Shown one piece after another: positions 1-5,107 of a stretch of DNA of 5,107 nt; the first letter of the stretch is position 1; the number at the start of each line of letters is the position of its first letter. This DNA comes from Spirochaetales bacterium. GTDB taxonomy: Bacteria; Spirochaetota; Spirochaetia; DSM-27196; SLST01. The notes beneath the pieces are model-generated. The model did not search any database. It was given only the letters and a program-made list of their open reading frames with translations, and had not been told where the DNA came from. The stretch is taken from contig SLST01000125.1 in assembly GCA_007130265.1 (NCBI GenBank), positions 1 through 5,107 on the forward strand, written 5' to 3'. The position numbers and the translations under genes are program-made.

Positions 1-249
1 GGGGGCAGCGACATAGATCTGCGCGAAGCGCATTTTCCGCCGGGAGGGCTCACGATAAACGCGTTTGCCATGTTCGGCGGAGTGGATATCATCGTCCCTG
101 AAGGGACGAACGTCGAAGTGAGCGGCGCCGGAATATTCGGTGCGTTCGAAGCGGGAAAACGGAAGTCGCCGGCTATTCCGGGAGCGCCTACGGTAAAGGT
201 GGAGGGCGCCGCGATCTTTGGTGGCGTTGAAGTCAGGTTCAAGAGGTGA
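1..249 (+). CDS. LiaF/DUF1707-type C-terminal domain protein (5' end outside window)
   Basis: The reading frame is open from base 1 and stops with TGA at 247-249, giving the last 82 residues of a protein whose start lies upstream. The visible part is a short beta-rich repeat: a DIDLREA segment (residues 4-10), then three related turns, AMFGGVDIIVPEG (23-35), AGIFGAFEAG (43-52) and AAIFGGVEVR (70-79). A PGAPTVKVEG stretch (60-69) precedes the last turn. This pattern of hydrophobic-FGG-V-x-hydrophobic turns is typical of the C-terminal domain of LiaF/YvqF-like cell-wall stress proteins and of DUF1707 proteins. In those families the N-terminal part is either transmembrane or a small DUF1707 domain; which applies here cannot be seen. 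A role in envelope-stress sensing is known for LiaF in Firmicutes, but is only a guess here. The stop overlaps the next gene's ribosome binding site, so the two are probably co-transcribed. Domain assignment is fairly secure; function is not. Confidence 0.75.
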   Translation, partial: GGSDIDLREAHFPPGGLTINAFAMFGGVDIIVPEGTNVEVSGAGIFGAFEAGKRKSPAIPGAPTVKVEGAAIFGGVEVRFKR

Positions 250-250
250 G
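241..250 (+). promoter_or_regulatory. Ribosome binding site of the Gfo/Idh/MocA gene, overlapping the upstream stop
   Basis: AAGAGGTGAG ends 2 bases before the ATG at 253. The AGAGG core (242-246) lies 6 bases from that ATG, a normal spacing, and supports it over the in-frame ATG at 265. The TGA stop of the preceding gene (247-249) is inside the site, so ribosomes ending the first gene would be positioned to start the second. Confidence 0.6.
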
Positions 251-252
251 AC

Positions 253-1335
253 ATGAGTGATGGAATGAACTACGCCCCCCGTGCGCAAGCGCGTCGTGTC
301 GTCGAGTCAGGTGCGTTTCGGGTCGGCGTCGTCGGCCTCGACCACGGACACATCGTCGGCATGTGTCACGGGCTCGAGGATGCAGGGGCCCAGATTGTCG
401 CGGTGCATGATCCCGATGCCGCCAAGATGGAGGCCTTTCGTGCCGAGTTCTCAGGCGTAGAGCTCGTCGGCGAAGAGGCTGCGCTGCTCGAGCGTACGGA
501 TCTGCAGATGGTAGCATCCGCGGCGGTACCTGCCGACCGGGGGCCGCTCGGACTGCGGGTGATGGATCACGGCAAGCATTACTTCTCGGACAAGGCGCCG
601 TTTACGACCTTCGACCAGCTCGAAGCGGCGAGGTCCAAGGTGCAGGAGACCGGGCTGATCTGGGCGGTCTGCTACAGCGAGCGAATACAGAACGAGAGCG
701 GTGTCTTCGCTTCGCAGCTGATCGAGGAGGGTGCGATCGGCACGGTGCTGCAGGTGATAGGCCTCGGGCCCCACCGGCTCGGCGCGTCGGCCCGTCCCGA
801 CTGGTTCTTCAGGAAGGAACGGTACGGGGGGATTCTGATCGACATTGGCAGTCATCAGGCCGAACAGTTTCTCTATTACGCCGGTGCGAAGGACGCAACG
901 GTCCTGCACAGCAAGGTTGCGAACTACAACCACCCCGAGTACCCGGAGCTCGAGGATTTTGGCGATGCGACGCTCGTGGCCGACAACGGCGTCACGAACT
1001 ACTTTCGCGTCGACTGGTTCACGCCCGACGGGCTTTCGACCTGGGGAGACGGGCGAACCTTCATCATGGGAACCGAAGGGTACCTGGAGCTGCGCAAGTA
1101 CACCGAAGTGGCCAGGGACGAAGGGGGAGACCAGGTGTACCTCGTGAACGGGAAAGGGGAGAAGCACTTCTCGGTCGCCGGAAGCGTCGGGTTTCCCTAC
1201 TTTGGCGATCTCATCCTCGACTGCCTGAATGGGACGCAGAACGCGATGCCGCAGCAGCACACCTTCAAGGCTGCTGAGTTGTCGCTCATCGCCCAACGCG
1301 ATGCGGTCACGATCAATGCCTCGCCCGTGAAGTGA
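253..1335 (+). CDS. Gfo/Idh/MocA family NAD(P)-dependent oxidoreductase
   Basis: This 360-residue protein has the length and architecture of Gfo/Idh/MocA enzymes, which oxidise or reduce hydroxyl/keto groups of sugars, inositols and related compounds in the cytoplasm. The N-terminal Rossmann fold begins at about residue 22 with VGVVGLDHGH (24-33). This is a variant dinucleotide loop in which D30 stands where the usual second glycine would be. A strand ending IVAVHDPD (48-55) places D53 where an acidic residue usually contacts the adenosine ribose, hinting at NAD rather than NADP. The family's EKP cofactor/catalytic motif appears as DKAP (113-116), retaining the lysine K114. The C-terminal substrate domain carries YGGILIDIGSHQAEQ (191-205). 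Its D197 and H201 have the same four-residue separation as the catalytic Asp/His pair of inositol dehydrogenase. There is no signal peptide. The first 20 residues form a basic extension before the fold. The start is set by the good ribosome site. malQ begins one base after its stop. The substrate cannot be named; a keto-sugar or uronide is suggested only by the downstream GH88-like gene. Confidence 0.88.
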   Translation: MSDGMNYAPRAQARRVVESGAFRVGVVGLDHGHIVGMCHGLEDAGAQIVAVHDPDAAKMEAFRAEFSGVELVGEEAALLERTDLQMVASAAVPADRGPLGLRVMDHGKHYFSDKAPFTTFDQLEAARSKVQETGLIWAVCYSERIQNESGVFASQLIEEGAIGTVLQVIGLGPHRLGASARPDWFFRKERYGGILIDIGSHQAEQFLYYAGAKDATVLHSKVANYNHPEYPELEDFGDATLVADNGVTNYFRVDWFTPDGLSTWGDGRTFIMGTEGYLELRKYTEVARDEGGDQVYLVNGKGEKHFSVAGSVGFPYFGDLILDCLNGTQNAMPQQHTFKAAELSLIAQRDAVTINASPVK

Positions 1336-1336
1336 G

Positions 1337-2848
1337 ATGAACGCGCGCGACCACGCCATCACAGACGACCCGCGCTGTTCCGGTGTGCTCCTGCACCCGA
1401 CGTCGCTGCCGGGTGAGTTCGGCGTCGGGAGCTTGGGTCCCGAAGCCGGCGCATTCGTCGACTTCCTCGCTCGCGCAGGACAACGGCTGTGGCAGGTCTG
1501 TCCGCTCGGTCCAACCGGTTACGGCGACTCGCCCTACCAGGGTTTCAGCGCCTTTGCCGGCAACCCGCTTCTCATAGGACTTGAGCCGCTGGCAGCAGAC
1601 GGGCTTCTCGAGGAGTCTGATCTCTCGAACCCTCCCCCGGCGAGCGACCGGGTGGACTACGGGGCCGTGATTCCGTGGAAGACCGATCTGCTCTCCCGTG
1701 CGTTCGAGCGATTCGGTCGCCATGCGTCCTCCGTCATGCGCGCCCGATTGCGGCAGTTCTCGCACCTGCAGGCGTACTGGCTCGACGATTTCGCCGTGTT
1801 CATGGCGCTGAAGGACGCATACGACGGCAAGCCCTGGACCGAGTGGGACGCGAAGCTGCGCGACCGTGATCCGGACGCGCTCGGCGAGTTCGCCCGCGAG
1901 CACGAGTCGACGATCGAGCGAAGCAGGTTCCTTCAGTGGCTCTTCCACACGCAGTGGTACTCGCTGCGCGCCCAGGCCGGTTCGTACGGAATCCGTATCA
2001 TCGGGGATCTTCCGATATTCGTCGCCCACGACAGCGCCGACGTCTGGGTGCATCGCGAGCTGTTCAAGCTCGATGCGAAGGGATGGCCGACCGTGATCGC
2101 CGGGGTCCCTCCCGACTACTTCAGCGCAAACGGGCAGCTGTGGGGTAACCCGATCTACGACTGGGAGGTCCACGAGCGCACCGGTTTTTCCTGGTGGGTT
2201 GACGTTCTCGCGAGCAAGTTCGCGCTGTACGATTACGTGCGTATCGACCACTTCCGCGGGTTCAGCGCCTACTGGTCGGTGCCCGCCGGCGAATCGACCG
2301 CTGTGGGAGGCTCCTGGGTGCCCTCTCCGGGGCGCGCGTTGTTCGAGACGGTCGAGCGTCGCCTTGGACGTCTGCCGGTGATCGCCGAAGACCTCGGGGT
2401 GATTACCCCGGACGTGGTCGAGCTCATCGAGCATTTCGGCTTCGCGCGGATGAAGGTGCTGCAGTTCGCTTTTCAGGCGCGCGAACGCAACGAGTACCTG
2501 CCGTACCGATACGAACAGAACTCGATTGTGTACACCGGCACGCACGACAATGACACCGTTCTCGGCTGGCTCGCCGCGGCCGATTCGGCCGATCGCGCCT
2601 TCGCCCTCGCCTACCTCGCGAGCGATGGAACCGAGTCGGGATGGGACTTCATCCGGGGAGCACTCGGCTCACCGGCGCACTTCGCGGTGGTGCCCGCACA
2701 GGATCTCCTCGGGCAGGGCAGCGAGGCGCGCATGAATACCCCGGGCACCACCGGCGGCAACTGGCAGTACCGGCTGCGACCCGGCGAACTCACCGACGAC
2801 ATCGCCGACCGGTTACGGTCGCTCTGCGATCTGTACGGCAGGCTGTAG
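1337..2848 (+). CDS. malQ: 4-alpha-glucanotransferase (amylomaltase), GH77
   Basis: MalQ transfers alpha-1,4-glucan segments between maltodextrins, releasing glucose, in cytoplasmic maltose/maltodextrin or glycogen metabolism. The 503 residues match the roughly 500-residue compact bacterial form, and family motifs run the whole length. LLHPTSLPGEFGVGSLG (18-34) and LWQVCPLGPTGYGDSPYQ (51-68) are the N-terminal signatures. GDLPIFVAHDSADVW (223-237) and GVPPDYFSANGQLWGNPIYDW (two adjacent blocks within 256-276) follow. The three catalytic carboxylates are present: D304 in RIDHFRG (302-308) as nucleophile, E351 in IAEDLG (349-354) as acid/base, and D404 in GTHDNDT (401-407) stabilising the transition state. 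The C-terminal NTPGTTGGNWQYRL (467-480) is also typical. No frameshift or missing block is seen. The ATG at 1337 is preceded in frame by a stop at 1328-1330. It lies one base after the upstream gene's stop, with only a weak purine-rich site, so translation probably depends on coupling to that gene. About 15 residues precede the conserved core, which is acceptable for the family. Confidence 0.97.
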   Translation: MNARDHAITDDPRCSGVLLHPTSLPGEFGVGSLGPEAGAFVDFLARAGQRLWQVCPLGPTGYGDSPYQGFSAFAGNPLLIGLEPLAADGLLEESDLSNPPPASDRVDYGAVIPWKTDLLSRAFERFGRHASSVMRARLRQFSHLQAYWLDDFAVFMALKDAYDGKPWTEWDAKLRDRDPDALGEFAREHESTIERSRFLQWLFHTQWYSLRAQAGSYGIRIIGDLPIFVAHDSADVWVHRELFKLDAKGWPTVIAGVPPDYFSANGQLWGNPIYDWEVHERTGFSWWVDVLASKFALYDYVRIDHFRGFSAYWSVPAGESTAVGGSWVPSPGRALFETVERRLGRLPVIAEDLGVITPDVVELIEHFGFARMKVLQFAFQARERNEYLPYRYEQNSIVYTGTHDNDTVLGWLAAADSADRAFALAYLASDGTESGWDFIRGALGSPAHFAVVPAQDLLGQGSEARMNTPGTTGGNWQYRLRPGELTDDIADRLRSLCDLYGRL

Positions 2849-2921
2849 CCCTGCGGCCGAGTGGCTCGTCGAGGCGATACTCCAGAAGAACCTGCCGGAT
2901 TGACGCTGTGAGGAGGAAGGT
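2849..2921 (+). other. 73-base intergenic gap between malQ and the dehydrogenase gene
   Basis: This is the only gap longer than 10 bases in the window. I see no stem-loop followed by a T-run that would act as an intrinsic terminator. I also see no convincing -35/-10 pair: a TTGACG occurs at 2900-2905, but a -10 element at normal spacing would fall at or past the start codon at 2922. The gap ends in a strong ribosome site. Whether transcription continues from malQ or restarts here cannot be decided from sequence alone. Confidence 0.5.
2911..2916 (+). promoter_or_regulatory. Strong ribosome binding site of the dehydrogenase gene
   Basis: A perfect AGGAGG lies 5 bases before the ATG at 2922 and fixes that start. 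It is much stronger than the site in front of malQ, so this gene can be translated independently of the upstream genes. Confidence 0.8.
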
Positions 2922-3728
2922 ATGGGAGCAATTCTGGTCACCGGCGCGAGCCGCGGCATTGGGCGCGGCATTGCGCTCGAGCTCGCACGCGCGGGGAAGG
3001 TCGTCGCGGTCCACTACAACGGTAACCGCGAGGCGGCGCTCGCCACCGCGAAGGAGTGCGCCCTCGCTGCCGACGGCGACCGGTGCGAGGTGTTCCAGGC
3101 CGATATTTCGAAGGCGGACGATCGCCGGCGGCTGGTGAACGAGGTGATCGGTGCCTGCGGCTCGATCGACGGACTCGTCAACAATGCCGGTATCGCTCCG
3201 CGCAGGCGGGACGACATCGTCGAGGCGGACGAAGAGATCTTCAACGAGGTCATGCGGGTCAATCTCACCGGTCCCTATTTCCTGACCCAGCTCGTGGCCC
3301 GCCGCTGGCTCGAGCACGATGCCCCCGCGGACGAAGTCGCCCCCGCGGAGCGAGGCCCCTCAGAGCATCGGGCGCGACGGATCGTCTTCGTCACGTCGAT
3401 CAGCGCGACGATGGTCTCCACCTCACGCGGCGAGTACTGCGTGAGCAAGGCAGGCCTTGCCATGGGCGCGGCGCTCTTCGCCGCCCGCCTCGCGCCCGAA
3501 GGGATCCTCGTCTACGAGGTACGCCCCGGCATCACAAAGACCGACATGACCGCGGGAGTCACCGGGAAGTACGACCGACTCATCGCGGACGGACTCGTTC
3601 CGCAGGGGCGATGGGGATTCCCCGAGGACACCGGTCGGGTCGTGCGTTCGATCATGGACGGCCACCTCGACTTCTCACCCGGGGCGGTCATCTACACCGA
3701 CGGCGGCTTGAGTATTCCACGACTGTAG
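2922..3728 (+). CDS. FabG-like short-chain dehydrogenase/reductase (3-ketoacyl-ACP reductase-type annotation)
   Basis: This is a classical SDR of 268 residues. It has the dinucleotide loop TGASRGIG (7-14), an acidic D61 after the third strand, NNAG (87-90) and N114 in RVNLTG. The catalytic S159 is followed 13 residues later by Y172 and then K176 (YCVSK, 172-176). VRPGITKTDMT (200-210) and the closing TDGGLSIPRL (259-268) resemble a subgroup usually annotated as 3-ketoacyl-ACP reductase. Members of that subgroup often sit in sugar-catabolic clusters rather than fatty-acid synthesis operons. No acpP, fabD or fabF is nearby, so a role in fatty-acid synthesis is unlikely. Next to a GH88-like gene, reduction or oxidation of a sugar-derived keto acid is more plausible (inference). 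The loop before the catalytic serine (about residues 131-152) looks longer than usual, is rich in Ala, Pro and Glu, and contains a six-residue repeat. The stop overlaps the ribosome site of the next gene. Family is near certain; substrate unknown. Confidence 0.92.
   Translation: MGAILVTGASRGIGRGIALELARAGKVVAVHYNGNREAALATAKECALAADGDRCEVFQADISKADDRRRLVNEVIGACGSIDGLVNNAGIAPRRRDDIVEADEEIFNEVMRVNLTGPYFLTQLVARRWLEHDAPADEVAPAERGPSEHRARRIVFVTSISATMVSTSRGEYCVSKAGLAMGAALFAARLAPEGILVYEVRPGITKTDMTAGVTGKYDRLIADGLVPQGRWGFPEDTGRVVRSIMDGHLDFSPGAVIYTDGGLSIPRL
3321..3356 (+). repeat. Imperfect 18-base tandem duplication inside the dehydrogenase gene
   Basis: Two adjacent 18-base units (3321-3338 and 3339-3356) share an identical first 11 bases, GCCCCCGCGGA, and match at 14 of 18 positions overall. 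They are in frame and encode APADEV followed by APAERG (residues 134-145 of the dehydrogenase). The layout fits a slippage or tandem-duplication event that lengthened a surface loop without breaking the frame. High GC content also makes chance similarity possible. Confidence 0.55.
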
Positions 3729-3732
3729 GAGG
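3727..3732 (+). promoter_or_regulatory. Ribosome binding site of the GH88-like gene, overlapping the upstream stop
   Basis: A perfect AGGAGG shares its first two bases with the TAG stop (3726-3728) of the dehydrogenase gene and lies 5 bases before the ATG at 3738. It fixes the start of the GH88-like gene and indicates that the two genes are expressed together. Confidence 0.8.
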
Positions 3733-3737
3733 ACCTG

Positions 3738-5107
3738 ATGATCACCATTGATACGAACGTATCGGCAACCGATCTGACTCCCCGCCTCGAGTCGCTCTGG
3801 GGCGTCGCGCGCAGGTGCATCGACGCGCTGCGAAGACGCTGGGACGAAGCGGACGGCACGCCGGTCTTCACCGAGGCGGGCAGGTACACGACCCGCGGCT
3901 GGACCGAGTGGACCCAGGGGTTTCAGTACGGATGCGCGCTCTTGCTCTTCGAGGCGACCGGAGACGATGAGTATCTGGAGTACGGCCGACGCGAGACCGT
4001 GGAGAAGATGGCCCCTCACCTCACGCACCTGGGCGTTCACGACCACGGATTCAACAACGTGAGCACCTACGGGAATCTTCTGCGGATGATGAGCGAGCGC
4101 ACGATTCCGGAGGACGACTGGCAGCGGGAGTTCTACGAGCTCGCGCTCAAGCTCTCGGGGGCCGCGCAAGCGAGCCGGTGGACCACGCTTCCGGGGGGGC
4201 TCGGATACGTGTGCAGCTTCAACGGCCGGCACAGTCTCTTTTCGGACACGATTCGCAGCATGCGCTCGCTCGCGCTCGCCCACCAGCTCGGCCACGTGCT
4301 CATGGGCGAGCAGGACGAGCGAATATCGCTGCTCGGGCGCCTGCTCGCGCACGCGGAGACGACCGGCCGGTACAACGTCTATTTCGGCGAAGGACGCGAC
4401 GCCTACGACGTGCGGGGCCGCGTCGTGCACGAGAGCATCTTCAACGTCGACTCCGGTGCCTACCGCTGCCCATCGACGCAGCAGGGGTACTCACCGTTCA
4501 CGACCTGGACCCGCGGACTCGCGTGGATCCTCGCCGGCTACCCCGAGGAGCTCGAGTGGATCGAGACACTCTCGGACGCCGACGTGCGAGCGAGCGGGTT
4601 CAGCGCAACCGGTCTCGCCGGGATTACGGCCCGGTACCTCGAGATCGCCCGGGCGGTGGCCGACTTCTCCATCGAGCACACGCCGACGGACGGGATACCC
4701 TACTGGGACACCGGCGCGCCCGGGCTCTCAGCGATGGGCGACTATCTCGAGCGGCCGGCCGAACCGTTCAACGAGCACGAGCCGGTCGACAGCTCGGCGG
4801 CGGCGATCGGCGCGCAGGGGTTGCTGCGGCTCGGGCGCTACCTTGCCCGGAATGCCGGTTCGAAGGCCGACGAACAGGCCGCGAACCGCTACACGCAGGC
4901 CGGTCTCTCGGTGGCACGGACCCTGCTCGGCGAGCCGTACCTCTCGCTCGCCGACGGGCACGAGGGCATCCTGCTCCACACCGTCTATCACCGTCCGAAC
5001 GGTTGGGACTACGTGGCTCCGGGACAGACGGTGCCGAACGGCGAGTCGGCGATGTGGGGCGACTACCACCTGATGGAGCTCGGGCTCATGGTGAAGCGGC
5101 TCGCCGA
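3738..5107 (+). CDS. GH88 family, unsaturated glucuronyl hydrolase-like (3' end outside window)
   Basis: The frame runs open from ATG 3738 to the window end: 456 complete codons with no stop. It carries the signature of GH88 unsaturated glucuronyl hydrolases, which hydrate and remove a 4,5-unsaturated uronic acid from the non-reducing end of lyase-generated oligosaccharides. WTEWTQGFQYG (55-65) and EATGDDEYL (72-80) match the N-terminal barrel. HDHGF (101-105) supplies D102 and FSDTIRSM (168-175) supplies D170, corresponding to the two active-site aspartates D88 and D149 of the Bacillus sp. GL1 enzyme. H231, Q249 (TQQG), R259 and W263 (TRGLAW) keep the spacing of H193, Q211, R221 and W225 there, as I recall that numbering. 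PYWDTGAPG (321-329), DSSAAAI (351-357) and GDY (441-443) complete the pattern. There is no signal peptide, so it is probably cytoplasmic. It already exceeds the usual 370-400 residues. The final GDY block suggests only a few residues are missing. Exact substrate (glycosaminoglycan, pectic, ulvan or gellan type) is not readable. Confidence 0.85.
   Translation, partial: MITIDTNVSATDLTPRLESLWGVARRCIDALRRRWDEADGTPVFTEAGRYTTRGWTEWTQGFQYGCALLLFEATGDDEYLEYGRRETVEKMAPHLTHLGVHDHGFNNVSTYGNLLRMMSERTIPEDDWQREFYELALKLSGAAQASRWTTLPGGLGYVCSFNGRHSLFSDTIRSMRSLALAHQLGHVLMGEQDERISLLGRLLAHAETTGRYNVYFGEGRDAYDVRGRVVHESIFNVDSGAYRCPSTQQGYSPFTTWTRGLAWILAGYPEELEWIETLSDADVRASGFSATGLAGITARYLEIARAVADFSIEHTPTDGIPYWDTGAPGLSAMGDYLERPAEPFNEHEPVDSSAAAIGAQGLLRLGRYLARNAGSKADEQAANRYTQAGLSVARTLLGEPYLSLADGHEGILLHTVYHRPNGWDYVAPGQTVPNGESAMWGDYHLMELGLMVKRLA

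Noticed and set aside
451..1362. 303-residue open frame on the minus strand opposite the Gfo/Idh/MocA gene
   Set aside because: It lies antisense to a gene with clear family motifs. The translation has no recognisable domain, and long antisense frames are expected in GC-rich codon usage.
1313..2545. 410-residue open frame on the minus strand opposite malQ
   Set aside because: It is a shadow of malQ, whose full set of catalytic motifs is on the + strand; the antisense product shows no domain.
2859..2882. Possible hairpin (GAGT...ACTC) after malQ as a terminator
   Set aside because: Only about four base pairs form the outer stem, the inside does not pair well and no T-run follows.
2853..2904. 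Protein-like 16-residue tail (AAEWLVEAILQKNLPD then TGA) in the malQ-SDR gap, possibly a gene remnant
   Set aside because: It has no start codon or ribosome site of its own. The frame upstream runs out of phase through malQ, and it is too short to distinguish from chance. A homology search of the gap would settle it.
2900..2905. TTGACG resembling a -35 promoter element before the SDR gene
   Set aside because: A -10 element at 16-18 base spacing would fall at or beyond the start codon at 2922, and none resembling TATAAT is there.
3675..4430. 251-residue open frame on the minus strand opposite the GH88-like gene
   Set aside because: The + strand frame from 3738 has GH88 motifs and a perfect ribosome site; the antisense frame has neither.
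4456..5073. 205-residue + strand open frame inside the GH88-like gene
   Set aside because: The translation is Arg/Ser/Thr/Pro-rich, typical of an out-of-frame reading of GC-rich coding DNA, and it overlaps conserved GH88 blocks.

Overview
The window is a GC-rich (roughly 60-65% by eye), densely coding stretch of bacterial chromosome. Everything I can support lies on the + strand: five protein genes, two of them cut by the window edges, with gaps of 3, 1, 73 and 9 bases. I see no RNA gene, insertion sequence, CRISPR array or prophage gene. The phylum cannot be fixed from the sequence. The protein types suggest a free-living, carbohydrate-degrading heterotroph; a spirochaete, actinobacterium or other high-GC lineage would all fit.

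Layout. Bases 1-249 hold the last 82 codons of a LiaF/DUF1707-type protein, a beta-repeat domain associated with the cell envelope. Its stop codon overlaps the ribosome binding site of a Gfo/Idh/MocA-family sugar oxidoreductase (253-1335). One base after that stop begins a complete malQ, 4-alpha-glucanotransferase (1337-2848), with all three catalytic carboxylates. After a 73-base gap comes a FabG-like short-chain dehydrogenase (2922-3728). Its stop overlaps the ribosome binding site of a family GH88 unsaturated glucuronyl hydrolase-like gene (3738 to the window end, 456 codons visible, stop not reached).

How the genes may work together. Same strand, tight packing and stop/ribosome-site overlaps suggest co-transcription, with a possible break in the 73-base gap. 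The GH88-like enzyme would remove an unsaturated uronic acid from oligosaccharides made by a polysaccharide lyase. The adjacent dehydrogenase and the Gfo/Idh/MocA protein are plausible oxidoreductases for the released keto-sugar or a related sugar. MalQ belongs to maltodextrin/glycogen metabolism and does not obviously share that substrate. The shared pathway is inference; the family assignments rest on motifs visible in the translations.

I found no clear evidence of a wholly new system. The points most worth a second look are the GH88-like protein with an apparent 17-residue insertion between otherwise conserved active-site positions, the uronide/oxidoreductase gene grouping, and a short in-frame duplication in an enlarged loop of the dehydrogenase.
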